Positions 41,518-50,144 of a DNA stretch of 64,000 nt are shown one piece after another (the stretch's first letter is position 1; the number at the start of each line of letters is the position of its first letter). The notes below the pieces were generated by a model. It had not been told where the DNA came from, did not search any database, and saw only the letters and a program-made list of their open reading frames with translations. The translations under genes and the position numbers were made by a program. This DNA is from Nocardia stercoris. Its GTDB lineage: Bacteria; Actinomycetota; Actinomycetes; Mycobacteriales; Mycobacteriaceae. The stretch covers positions 46,348 to 110,347 of the forward strand of contig NZ_RFFH01000020.1 in the NCBI RefSeq assembly GCF_003696265.1. Direction: 5' to 3'.

Positions 41518-43164
41518 CTAGTGGAAGTCGTTGGCGACGATGTTCTCGATATTGCGTTCGGCCAGCGCGGTGATCGTCACGAACGGATTCACCGTGGTGC
41601 AGCCGGGGATCAGCGAACCGTCGATGACGTACAGACCCGGATATCCGGGCAGGCGCCCGTAGTTGTCGGTGGACACGTTCAGCACGCAGCCGCCGAGCGG
41701 ATGGTAAGCGAAATCGTCACCCCAGGTCTTGTATTCACCGAACAGATCGGTGCGGTAGATGGTCCATTGTTTCGCGTTGATCGGATCGAAGATGCGTTTG
41801 GCGGCATCGATACTGGGCTGATTCCAGGCCTGCTGCCAGTTCAGGTCCACTCCACCGGAGGTCGAGTTGTAGCTGAACGTGGCGCGGTTCGGATTCTTCG
41901 TTATCGCAAGATAAAGACTGGCGAAGGTTTCCAGGCCGGCCGGGAACGGGGAGATCTCGGCGAACGCGGGGCCGCCGGTGTCGGCCCAGTTGTCGATACC
42001 CATCACCGGGATGCAGGACTGCAGGCTGCCGGTCGGGTCCCAGGCCTGGTTCTGCCGGGCCACCATGACATTTCCGTTGTTGCCCCAGCCGGTGCCGACC
42101 GAGGCGGGCAGGTTCGGCAGGGCGCCGGTGGCGCGCTGCGTGACGAGCAGCTTGCTGGTCCCGACGCTGCCCGCGGCGAAGAAGACCTTCTGTGCCGTCA
42201 CGGTTTTGGTGGCGACGGTGCTGCCGTTGGTGTCGATCTGGTTCATCACCACGCTGTAGCCCGACCCGGAGGGCTTCACGGTGGTGACGACGTGCTGCGG
42301 GGTGATGGTGACCTTGCCGGTGGCGACCGCGGCCGCCAGGTAGGTCTTGTCCAGCGAGTTCTTGCCGTAGTTGTTGCCGTAGATGACTTCCGCGTTCAGG
42401 GCCGAGCGCGGGGCCGTATTGGCCTGTTCCTGCTTCATGTAGTTGAAGTCGTAGACGTTGGGCACGAATGTGGTGGTGAAGCCGGAGGCCTGGGCGGTGC
42501 GGCGGCCGGTGCGGGCGAACTGGTAGCAGTCGGCGCTCTCGAACCAGGTCTGGTCGACGTTGTTGACCTTGAGGTTCGCGTTGGCGCGCGGATAGTAGGT
42601 GCTGTACATCGAGGCCGCGTCGACCGAGGGCAGAATGCTGCCGAAGTACTGCTGTTTCGGCGTCACGGCCATACCGCCGTTGACCAGCGAGCCACCGCCG
42701 ACCCCGCGCCCCTGGTAGATGCGGATCCCGCTGAACTGCTCGGAGTCCAGCACGCCGGTATAGCGGGAGATGGACTTGTTGTAGGGCACGCCGAGGAAGT
42801 GGTTGATCGGCTGATCGGTCATGGTGCGCAGCCAGAACGACCGGCCGTCCGGGCTGAGCATGTTGCAGAACACCTTGCCGTCGGAACCCGGTGTGCTCCA
42901 GGACATTCCCTTCTCCACGACGGCGACCTGCTGCCCGGCCAGGGCCAGGCGCAGCGCGGCCACCGCACCTCCGTAGCCGGAGCCGATGATCAGGATCGGG
43001 ACGCTCGCGCCGTCGGCGATGGTCTGGGTCGGTAGGGCGCTCGCGCGGCCGGACCGGGCGAGTAGTGCGGCGCCGACGACGGCACCGCTCGCGGCCAGGA
43101 AGCCGCGCCGGTTGACGCGGCCGTAGGTGCTTTTACCAGGGGTTTCGTAAATGGGATCAAACAT
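41518..43164 (-). CDS. Secreted cholesterol oxidase (GMC family)
   Basis: A 548-aa flavoenzyme that oxidises 3-beta-hydroxysterols and isomerises them to cholest-4-en-3-one. A Tat signal is visible in NRRGFLAASGAVVGAALLARSGRASA-type sequence at residues 18-43 (twin Arg then hydrophobic stretch). The FAD motif GSGYGGAVAALRLALAGQQ and the catalytic His in YHPLGGCV and Asn in TVNPFVTITALAERN match ChoA-type enzymes. The ATG at 43164 follows GGGAG. It stands alone. The nearest sterol-related gene is the KstR-like regulator some 37 kb away. Confidence 0.9.
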   Translation of the reverse strand: MFDPIYETPGKSTYGRVNRRGFLAASGAVVGAALLARSGRASALPTQTIADGASVPILIIGSGYGGAVAALRLALAGQQVAVVEKGMSWSTPGSDGKVFCNMLSPDGRSFWLRTMTDQPINHFLGVPYNKSISRYTGVLDSEQFSGIRIYQGRGVGGGSLVNGGMAVTPKQQYFGSILPSVDAASMYSTYYPRANANLKVNNVDQTWFESADCYQFARTGRRTAQASGFTTTFVPNVYDFNYMKQEQANTAPRSALNAEVIYGNNYGKNSLDKTYLAAAVATGKVTITPQHVVTTVKPSGSGYSVVMNQIDTNGSTVATKTVTAQKVFFAAGSVGTSKLLVTQRATGALPNLPASVGTGWGNNGNVMVARQNQAWDPTGSLQSCIPVMGIDNWADTGGPAFAEISPFPAGLETFASLYLAITKNPNRATFSYNSTSGGVDLNWQQAWNQPSIDAAKRIFDPINAKQWTIYRTDLFGEYKTWGDDFAYHPLGGCVLNVSTDNYGRLPGYPGLYVIDGSLIPGCTTVNPFVTITALAERNIENIVANDFH

Positions 43165-43883
43165 GGAACGACTCCCGATCGAGATAAATAGTCCTGCAAC
43201 ATGTTTCATGTTTGGACAGGCGCCCAACTTAGCTGATCTGCTGTAGCCGGAACGGGGGAATTCGCGCGCCGATTACAACTATTCGATCACCGGCATTCGA
43301 AAAGCGGCCAATAGCAATAAATTAGGTCGGCATTGTCCTCGCCGGGCCGCCGATTCCGTGGTTCGACAGTGGATTACGATCAAAACAGGTGATTTCCGGA
43401 TTCGTCTCCGGAAGCATGTCCCACCCGATCGGCGGAATACTGGAAATTACCCACTCGCAGCCGTGCGAACGCACTGTCCGTTTCCGGGCATGCCCGCCGC
43501 ATCGCGGGGACGGGCGGACGCCTAGCGCCGGTGGCTTCCGATCGTCGTGTCCCGCTCGGTCTTCCGGCGGCCTCACGATCTTCGGACTCGGTGAGCCCGA
43601 CATATGCCGAGACAGTGCCTGACGACGACAACACCCAGCCCGGTGAGCAGGCCCGCCAGTAGCAGCCGCCACGCGGTGGCGTCGCGCACGACCACCCGCA
43701 GCGCCGCCCACACAACCAGCACGGACCGCGGTGACCGGCGCCACCGATCGCCACCGCCGCCGCGGCGGTCCACGCCGCGGTCCACACGCCGGGCCGGTCG
43801 GCGGTGCGGGCGCATGCTTCGCGGAAGGACAGCAATCAGGCAGCACATATGATGCGAGTCCGCACCATCGGGAGGTACTTCGC
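43165..43883. other. 719-bp gap with possible decayed membrane-protein gene
   Basis: AT-richer DNA before the cholesterol oxidase gene (43260-43330) suits a promoter. On the minus strand from about 43835 to 43573 two frames look coding in turn: REACARTADRPGVWTAAWTA in one, then WAALRVVVRDATAWRLLLAG with GLLTGLGVVVVRHCL in another. This is the look of a small membrane protein with one frameshift. No intact gene or RNA was seen. Confidence 0.35.
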
Positions 43884-44882
43884 ATGCTGGGCAGGGCGAT
43901 CGGCAGCCTGTTCACCGTCGGACCGCGCGCCGACGACCGCCAGCACGCACTGCGCGTGGCGGCGGGCCTGGCGGTACCCGGGGTGATCCTGGTGGCCGTG
44001 GGCCGCCCGGACCTGCTGCTGTACGCCGTGTTCGGCTCGTTCACCGGGATGTACGGCCGGATCGACGACCGCCGGACGCGGCTGCGCCATCAGTGCGAGG
44101 CCGCGGCGTTCCTGATCACCGGCGTGACCGTCGGCGTGATCCTGGCCGCGACCGGTGTCACCTCGGTCCGGCTGGTCGTGGTGGAGACCGTGTTCGCCGC
44201 TGTCGGCTCGGTGTTCGCCGACAGCCGGCAACTGCTGCCGCGCGGCCCGTTCTTCGCGTTGTTCGCGCTCGGCGCGTGCGCAATGGTGCCGGCCGGCGCG
44301 GTGTGGCCCGGGGTCGCGGTGGCGATCTGTGCGGCCACCGCGGTGTGGGCGATCGTGATCGGCCGGCTCGACACCCGTACCCGGCATCGCACCCACGTCG
44401 ACGCCGATCGGCAGGTCACTCCGGTGCTGAACGCGATCCGCTATCCGCTCGCGGTCGGGCTGGCCGGCGCCTGCGGCGTGGCTCTCGGTGTCGCGCATGC
44501 CAATTGGGCGATGATCTCGGCGGCGGTCCCGCTGGCGGCGCGGGCCGCCGACACCGGGTACAGCGTGCAGCGGGCGGTCCACCGGATCGTCGGCACCTAC
44601 GCGGGCCTGGTCGCGACGGCGCTGCTGCTGCTACCGCATCCGCAGCCGCGCACGCTGGCGATCGTGGTCATGGTGCTGATCTTCCCGACCGAGCAGTTCA
44701 TGGCGCGCAACTATGCCCTGGCCATGGGTTTCTTCACCCCGCTGATCATGCTCATGACCGACCTGGCGAGCCCCACCGCACCGCGCGAACTCGTCGTGGA
44801 CCGTGGCCTGGACACCATGATCGGCGTCGGTATCGGTGTGGCGGTGCTACTGCTGGTCCGGCCGCGGGCGGACCCGTCGTAG
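43884..44882 (+). CDS. FUSC family membrane protein
   Basis: A 332-aa integral membrane protein with two sets of hydrophobic helices and the fusaric-acid-resistance/aromatic-acid-exporter pattern (YAVFGSFTGMYGRIDDRRTRLRHQ, and VQRAVHRIVGTYAGL with an R-x4-G-T-x-x-G motif). Relatives export aromatic acids or p-hydroxybenzoate-like compounds. The ATG at 43884 has GGAGGT 7 bp upstream. It ends one base before the convergent DoxX gene. Confidence 0.85.
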   Translation: MLGRAIGSLFTVGPRADDRQHALRVAAGLAVPGVILVAVGRPDLLLYAVFGSFTGMYGRIDDRRTRLRHQCEAAAFLITGVTVGVILAATGVTSVRLVVVETVFAAVGSVFADSRQLLPRGPFFALFALGACAMVPAGAVWPGVAVAICAATAVWAIVIGRLDTRTRHRTHVDADRQVTPVLNAIRYPLAVGLAGACGVALGVAHANWAMISAAVPLAARAADTGYSVQRAVHRIVGTYAGLVATALLLLPHPQPRTLAIVVMVLIFPTEQFMARNYALAMGFFTPLIMLMTDLASPTAPRELVVDRGLDTMIGVGIGVAVLLLVRPRADPS

Positions 44883-44883
44883 C

Positions 44884-45915
44884 TCAGCGCCGCCGCCGGC
44901 CGCGCCGCCGGCCGCGCCGGCTCTTCGCGGGTGCGGGCGTGGCCACGACGGTGTCGCGCAGCCGGTCGGCCTCGCTGTGCAGCCACTGCCCGGCCTCCCG
45001 CGCGGAATCCGCGACCACCGCGCCGTAGGCGGGCAGGGCGGTCGCCACGCGCTGCGCCGCCTCCTCACCCCGCCGGCGCCAGACCGGCGCGTGTTCGGCG
45101 ACCGCGGCCGTGGCGTCGGGCATCGCGTTCGACACGACGGTCGCGACGCGCTGGGCGGCCTCTTCGCCGCGCTGCCGCCAGATCGGGGCGTGTTCGGCGA
45201 CCGCGGCCGTGGCGTCGGGCATCGCGTTCGACACGACGGTCGCGACGCGCTGGGCGGCCTCTTCGCCGCGCTGCCGCCAGATCGGGGCGTGTTCGGCGAC
45301 CGCGGCCGTGGCCTCCGGGATCGTGGTGGACACGACGGTCGCGACGCGCTGGGCCGCTTCTTCGCCGCGCTGCCGCCAGATCGGGGCGTGTTCGGCGACC
45401 ACCGCGCCGGCCGCCGGCAGGGCCGCGGTGACCGCGCCGGCCGCGCGCTGGGCGGCGCTCTCGACGTGCAGTGCGGCATTGTGGCCGCGTTCGGTCCAGG
45501 TCGGTGTGCCCTTGGCGTCGGTGGCGGCGATCAGCAGTCCGCCGAGCAGGCCCAGATCCTTGAGCAGGGCCTGGCGCTTGGCGGCCCGCAGCGCCGGGTC
45601 GCCGTCGGTCGGGAAGGACTGCTGGACGATGGTCGACGGTACGACCGTGGCCGCGATCACGGCCGCGCTCAACCGGGGCAGCCGGCCCAGCGCCAGCAGC
45701 GTGCCGCCGATCACCCGGGCGGCCGCGTTCGCGCGGACCATAGTCCCGGCGTCCTCCGGGATCCGGGCCGCCAGCGGGTCGGGCAGCGCCCGCTGTCCGC
45801 GCAGCACCAGATCCTCGGTGACGGCGATGCTCGGCTGGGGGTGGGTGAGCGTGTAGAGACCGTCCACCACGAACACTCCGGCAAGCAACGGGCGGGCGAT
45901 GCGTCGGACCACCAC
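44884..45915 (-). CDS. DoxX family membrane protein with repeated C-terminal domain
   Basis: A 343-aa protein. Residues 1-130 form a DoxX-like four-helix region (RPLLAGVFVVDGLYTLTHP, RVIGGTLLALGRLPRLSA, LLKDLGLLGGLLIAATD). Residues about 165-300 are four 33-residue repeats with AEHAPIWRQRGEEAAQRVAT, rich in Ala and Glu and likely helical. It ends in an Arg/Gly-rich tail (SRRGRRRGRRRR). Repeats encoded by 99-bp units; the two inner copies are nearly identical. The repeat domain could bind RNA, acidic lipid or cell-wall polymer; this is inference. Confidence 0.8.
   Translation of the reverse strand: MVVRRIARPLLAGVFVVDGLYTLTHPQPSIAVTEDLVLRGQRALPDPLAARIPEDAGTMVRANAAARVIGGTLLALGRLPRLSAAVIAATVVPSTIVQQSFPTDGDPALRAAKRQALLKDLGLLGGLLIAATDAKGTPTWTERGHNAALHVESAAQRAAGAVTAALPAAGAVVAEHAPIWRQRGEEAAQRVATVVSTTIPEATAAVAEHAPIWRQRGEEAAQRVATVVSNAMPDATAAVAEHAPIWRQRGEEAAQRVATVVSNAMPDATAAVAEHAPVWRRRGEEAAQRVATALPAYGAVVADSAREAGQWLHSEADRLRDTVVATPAPAKSRRGRRRGRRRR
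45022..45417 (-). repeat. Four 99-bp coding tandem repeats
   Basis: Units of exactly 99 bp begin at 45022, 45121, 45220 and 45319. The units at 45121 and 45220 are the same over nearly all bases; the outer two have diverged. They encode the 33-residue repeats of the DoxX-family protein, so copy number changes would stay in frame. Confidence 0.85.
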
Positions 45916-46028
45916 GGCGTTCTCCTTCGTCTGCGGTCAGCGAAGCAAGTCAGGCTGGGTCGGCGAGAGCAACCGTCAGGCTAACCCATCCGGTCTGTCC
46001 GCAGTGTCCGGCGCGCGGGGTCGATCGA

Positions 46029-47036
46029 TCAGCCGGCGGCGGCCGGTTCGGTGGCCAGGGCCGCGGCGGTGAGTTCCACCGAGCGGATCCGGTCCTCGAT
46101 ATCGATGGCGTGATGGGCGGTGATCAGCTCGTCCGCCCCGATCGACTGCGCGAAATCGGTGAGGTAGTCGCGGATCTCGTCGGGGGTGCCGGCCGCCGTG
46201 TACCGCGTCATATCGGCGAGCTGACTGCCGTTGGGGGAGGCCAGGAATGCGTCGATCTCGGCATCGGTGAATTCGCCGTGTGCCGGGCCGCGCGCGATCA
46301 TGCGGCGGGCACGGTCCCGGTAGGCCGCCGCGCGCTGGTCCTGCGCGGTCTCGTGGTCGGCGGCGGCGAAGACGTTGAGCGCGGCCATGACATACGGCTG
46401 CGCCAGTTGTTCGGAGGGCGTGAAGTTCGCGCGGTACACCGCCACCGCCTCGTGCAGCGCGGCCGGCGCGAAATGGGAGGCGAAGGCGTACGGCAGGCCG
46501 AACTGCGCGGCCAACTGCGCGCCGAACAGCGACGAGCCCAGAATGTAGAGCGGCACAATGCCTTCCGCGCGCGGTACCGCCTTCACACCGGCCACCCGGG
46601 ACTCGCCGCTCAGGTAGCCCTGCAACTCCAGGACGTCCTGCGGGAACCGGTCGGCCGAGTTGGGGTCACGGCGCAACGCGTACATGGTGTTGCGGTCGCT
46701 GCCGGGCGCGCGGCCCAGCCCGAGATCGATGCGCCCCGGGAACAGGGTCTCGAGGGTGCCGAACTGTTCGGCGATGACCAGCGGGGAGTGGTTCGGCAGC
46801 ATGATGCCGCCGGCGCCGACCCGGATCGTCTCGGTGTGCTCGGCCACGTGACCGATCAGCACACTGGTGGCGCTGGAGGCGATCGAACCCATGTTGTGAT
46901 GCTCGGCATACCAGACTCGCCGATACCCGGCGCGTTCCGCGGTCTGCGCCAGCCGCACGCTGTGCGCGAAGCTCTCCCGGGCGGACCGGCCGCGGGCGAT
47001 GGTCGCCAGATCGAGAATGGACAGCGCAGGGGACAT
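46029..47036 (-). CDS. LLM class flavin-dependent oxidoreductase
   Basis: A 335-aa luciferase-like monooxygenase of the MsnO8 type. LSILDLATIARG, WYAEHHNMGSIASSATSVLIGHVA, RVGAGGIMLPNHSPLVIAEQFGTLETLFPGRIDLGLGRAPG-type landmarks are present in order (each is read in short blocks). Such enzymes use FMNH2 or F420. The ATG at 47036 (MSPALSIL) is preferred; the open frame upstream is not coding. It is divergent from helR, with the rifamycin-associated element 138 bp away, so the element could in principle act in both directions. Confidence 0.86.
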   Translation of the reverse strand: MSPALSILDLATIARGRSARESFAHSVRLAQTAERAGYRRVWYAEHHNMGSIASSATSVLIGHVAEHTETIRVGAGGIMLPNHSPLVIAEQFGTLETLFPGRIDLGLGRAPGSDRNTMYALRRDPNSADRFPQDVLELQGYLSGESRVAGVKAVPRAEGIVPLYILGSSLFGAQLAAQFGLPYAFASHFAPAALHEAVAVYRANFTPSEQLAQPYVMAALNVFAAADHETAQDQRAAAYRDRARRMIARGPAHGEFTDAEIDAFLASPNGSQLADMTRYTAAGTPDEIRDYLTDFAQSIGADELITAHHAIDIEDRIRSVELTAAALATEPAAAG

Positions 47037-47173
47037 GCGAATACTGCCTTTCAGGGGTATCGAAGCTCTCCGATAACAGCGCACACACCCCCGCGGGCAT
47101 TCCCGCACCGCACTGTGATTCGCCCGAAACCCGGGACCGATTCCCCTGCCCCTTTCACCATACAACGCACACC

Positions 47174-47192
47174 GGGGCTTGCGGCAAGGCCC
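47174..47192. promoter_or_regulatory. Rifamycin-associated element (RAE)
   Basis: GGGGCTTGCGGCAAGGCCC matches the inverted-repeat RAE that actinomycetes place before rifamycin-inactivating and rifamycin-responsive genes. It lies 57 bp before the helR start. A candidate -10 (CACAAT, 47204-47209) follows, which would put transcription start before the GTG at 47249. Rifampicin induction is expected from known RAE promoters. Confidence 0.85.
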
Positions 47193-47248
47193 GGGTGATG
47201 GCGCACAATCGCTGGCCGAAGCAAATGACCAGCGGAAACAGGAGTCGT

Positions 47249-49429
47249 GTGGCAACCGACGGATACGAAGACGAACTGCGAACCGAACAGAACTACGTGG
47301 CGGGCCTGCAGGCCCGGCTGGACGCCGAGCGCGCCCAGGTGAAGCGGCGCTACGCGGCGGCGCTGCGGGGCAACGGGCAGGATCTCGTCGATCGCGACGT
47401 CGAGGTGCGCGCGCTGGCGAAGCAGGCCCGGCGCCTCGACGTCGCCGACCACGGACTGTGCTTCGGGCGGCTGGACGCCGAATCGGGGGAGCACTCCTAC
47501 ATCGGCCGGATCGGTCTCTTCGACGAGGAGAACGACTTCGAACCGCTGCTGCTCGACTGGCGGGCGCCCGCGGCCCGGCCGTTCTACGTCGCCACCGCCG
47601 CCAATCCGGAACACATGCGGCGGCGCCGCCAATTCCACAGCCGCGGAAGGCAAGTCGTCGCCTTCACGGACGAGGTGCTGGGCCGGCCGGGCACGGGCGA
47701 GCACGGCGACGCCGCGCTGCTCGCGGCGGTGAACGCGCCGCGCGGCGAGGGCATGCGCGATATCGTGGCCACCATCCAGGCCGAACAGGACGAGATCATC
47801 CGGCTCGACCATCCCGGGGTCCTGGTGATCGAGGGCGGCCCGGGCACCGGGAAGACCGTGGTAGCGCTGCACCGAGTCGCCTACCTGCTCTACACCCAGC
47901 GGGAGCGGATGGAACGGCACGGCGTGCTCGTGGTCGGGCCCAATCCCGCGTTCCTGCACCACATCAGCCGCGTGCTGCCCTCGCTGGGCGAATCGAACGT
48001 GGTGTTCACGACCACCGGCGACCTCGTGCCCGGGCTGCACGTCACCGCCGAGGACTCCCCGGCGGCCGCGCGGGTGAAGGGCTCGCTGGCCATGGTGGAC
48101 GTGCTGGCGGCCGCGGTCGCCGACCGGCAACGGCTGCCCGAGGCGCCGGTGACCGTCGAACTGCGCGACGTGGTGCTGCGCCTCGACGCCGACATCGTGA
48201 GCTGGGCCCGCGAGGAGGCGCGGGGGAGCGGGCAGCCGCACAACGAGGCGCGTGCCGTGTTCACCGACATCGTCGCCTACGTGCTGACCGAGCGGGCCGC
48301 GGCGCGGATCGGCCGGGGCTGGCTGACCCGCGACGACCGGGAGGCCTGGGACAACCTGTGCGCGGACCTGCGCACCGAACTCGCCGAGGACGCCGCCTTC
48401 CTTGCCGCACTGGACGAGTTCTGGCCCATCCTCACCCCGGAAACGCTGCTGGCGCAGCTGTATTCGTCGCCCGAGCGACTGCGGGCGGCCGGTGCCGACC
48501 CGGTGCTGGCGCGGGCCGACGGCGCGGCGTGGACGGTGTCGGACGTGCCGCTGCTCGACGAACTGGCCGAACTGCTGGGCGGCGACCGCCCCGTCGACCC
48601 GACCGCCGAACGGGAGCGGGCCGCCGAGATCGCCTATGCCAGTGGGGTATTGGACCTCATGGTCGGCCGCGCGGACATGATGGACGACGAGGACCATCTG
48701 TTCGCCACCGACCTGCTCTACGGTTCGGACCTCGCCGACCGGTTCGTCGAGCGCGACACCCGCGAACTCGCCGAACGTGCTGCGGCGGACCGGGACTGGA
48801 CCTACCGGCACATCGTGGTCGACGAAGCGCAGGAGCTGTCGGAAATGGACTGGCGGGTGCTGATGCGCCGCTGCCCCGGCCGGTCCTTCACGATCGTGGG
48901 TGATCTCGCGCAACGGCGTTCGGCAGCGGGTGCGACCGCGTGGGGCGCGATGCTGGAACCGTACGTTCCCAGCCGCTGGGCCTACCGGGGGCTGACGGTG
49001 AACTACCGTACGCCCGCGGAGATCATGGCGGTGGCGGGCGCGGTGCTGGCAGAGTTCGCGCCCGGCGTGCGGCCGCCGGAATCGGTGCGCGCCTGCGGGG
49101 TGCAACCCTGGTCGCGGCAGGTCGCCGACGACGAAATCGCCGATGCGGTAGCGGAATTCGTGCGCGACGAAGCGGGGCGGGAGGGCACAAGTGTGGTGAT
49201 CGGGCCGCCGGACGTGCCGGGGGCGGTGAGCGCCGCGCAGACCAAGGGACTCGAGTTCGACGCGGTGCTGGTCGTGGATCCGGACCGCATCCTGGCCGAC
49301 GGCCCGCGTGGCGCGGCGGAACTCTACGTGGCGCTCACCCGCGCCACCCAGCGCCTCGGCGTGCTGCACCGGCGGCCCTTGCCCGCGGCGCTGGCCGGGC
49401 TGGCGGCCGATAATCGCCTGTCCGCGTGA
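47249..49429 (+). CDS. helR: RNA polymerase recycling/rifamycin-displacing helicase HelR
   Basis: A 726-aa UvrD-like ATPase of the HelD class. N-terminal coiled-coil region (LRTEQNYVAGLQARLDAERAQVKRRYAAAL), Walker A GGPGTGKTVVALHR, VVDEAQELS, NYRTP and ALTRATQR are present. Proteins of this type enter the RNA polymerase channels and release stalled enzyme; HelR also expels rifamycins and confers resistance. The RAE at 47174 supports the HelR role over a housekeeping HelD. The GTG at 47249 (MATDGYEDE) was chosen since it lies after the probable transcription start and has GGAG; earlier in-frame starts are 47195, 47198 and 47225. Confidence 0.9.
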   Translation: MATDGYEDELRTEQNYVAGLQARLDAERAQVKRRYAAALRGNGQDLVDRDVEVRALAKQARRLDVADHGLCFGRLDAESGEHSYIGRIGLFDEENDFEPLLLDWRAPAARPFYVATAANPEHMRRRRQFHSRGRQVVAFTDEVLGRPGTGEHGDAALLAAVNAPRGEGMRDIVATIQAEQDEIIRLDHPGVLVIEGGPGTGKTVVALHRVAYLLYTQRERMERHGVLVVGPNPAFLHHISRVLPSLGESNVVFTTTGDLVPGLHVTAEDSPAAARVKGSLAMVDVLAAAVADRQRLPEAPVTVELRDVVLRLDADIVSWAREEARGSGQPHNEARAVFTDIVAYVLTERAAARIGRGWLTRDDREAWDNLCADLRTELAEDAAFLAALDEFWPILTPETLLAQLYSSPERLRAAGADPVLARADGAAWTVSDVPLLDELAELLGGDRPVDPTAERERAAEIAYASGVLDLMVGRADMMDDEDHLFATDLLYGSDLADRFVERDTRELAERAAADRDWTYRHIVVDEAQELSEMDWRVLMRRCPGRSFTIVGDLAQRRSAAGATAWGAMLEPYVPSRWAYRGLTVNYRTPAEIMAVAGAVLAEFAPGVRPPESVRACGVQPWSRQVADDEIADAVAEFVRDEAGREGTSVVIGPPDVPGAVSAAQTKGLEFDAVLVVDPDRILADGPRGAAELYVALTRATQRLGVLHRRPLPAALAGLAADNRLSA

Positions 49430-49449
49430 GTGTTCGGCTTGGACAGCGC

Positions 49450-50088
49450 TCAGTCCTCGACGATCAGGCCGAGTGCGGCGGCCAGGGTGGGGGCCAGGGA
49501 CAGCAGCTGCTCGTGGTCGATGATCGCGCCGCGCAGCGCCTCGAATCCCGCGCTGACGCCGATGCTGTGCGCGCCCCGGAAATCGACCTGCTTCAACGTG
49601 GCCTTGGTGAGTGCGAGGCCCTCGACCCGGGAACCGGGGAAGGTGACCCCGGACAGGCGGGCGCCCGCGAAGTCCGGGTCGCGCAGCACGCAGTCGCGGA
49701 AGACGACCTTGTCCAGGGTGGCGCCGCGGAAGTTCACGTGGTCGAGCTTGCAGCCGGCGAACTCGACCCGGCGCAGCTCCGCGCCCGGGGCCTCCACCCC
49801 GTTCCAGGCGCATTCGCCGAGTTCGGTGTCGCGCCACGACGTATCGGCCAGCGAGGTGCCGGTCATGGTGACATTGCGCTGCCAGACATCGTGGAAGCGG
49901 CCGTGCAGCAGCAGGCCGCCGGCGAACGTGAGGTCGGTGAGCACCGATTCGGAGAACCGGATACCGCGCAGGTCCGGTTCCTTGTACTCGTCACCGTTGA
50001 ACCGTTTGCACTCGTAGTCGCCGTCGGCGACCGGGCCCGAGGCCGGCTCGAGGTGTGCGGCGAAGGGGAGTTCGGCGAGTGCGCGCAT
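49450..50088 (-). CDS. Pentapeptide-repeat protein
   Basis: A 212-aa protein with pentapeptide-like repeats (A/C-D/N-L/F-X-X): DLRGIRFSESVLTDLTFAGG, CKLDHVNFRGATLDKVVFRD, ADLRD-type units in the middle third. Such folds form right-handed beta helices, some of which mimic DNA. MfpA/Qnr-type gyrase protection is possible, but only a subset have it and the length suits a general member. ATG 50088 follows GAGG; the open frame reaches 50163 but overlaps the LPMO terminator. Confidence 0.78.
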   Translation of the reverse strand: MRALAELPFAAHLEPASGPVADGDYECKRFNGDEYKEPDLRGIRFSESVLTDLTFAGGLLLHGRFHDVWQRNVTMTGTSLADTSWRDTELGECAWNGVEAPGAELRRVEFAGCKLDHVNFRGATLDKVVFRDCVLRDPDFAGARLSGVTFPGSRVEGLALTKATLKQVDFRGAHSIGVSAGFEALRGAIIDHEQLLSLAPTLAAALGLIVED

Positions 50089-50109
50089 GCAGCGATCCTC
50101 ACAGACGGC

Positions 50110-50137
50110 CGCCGTGCCCCGGACGCGGGGCACGGCG
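50110..50137 (-). terminator. Terminator of the LPMO gene
   Basis: A perfect 12-bp stem (50110-50121 with 50126-50137) and GACG loop, 7 bp after the LPMO stop codon. It separates the LPMO gene from the pentapeptide gene downstream on the same strand. Confidence 0.7.
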
Positions 50138-50144
50138 ACCGGCG

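Noticed and set aside
45022..45417. CRISPR or minisatellite array in the DoxX gene
   Set aside because: The 99-bp period is a multiple of three and the units encode a regular protein repeat. No unique spacers exist.
47051..49837. Minus-strand open frame of 928 codons across helR
   Set aside because: It is the shadow of helR. It lacks any domain pattern, and the opposite strand has full helicase motifs.
49450..50088. MfpA/Qnr-type quinolone protection protein
   Set aside because: The pentapeptide pattern is present only in parts and the sequence does not show the continuous coil expected for MfpA, so only the general family is called.
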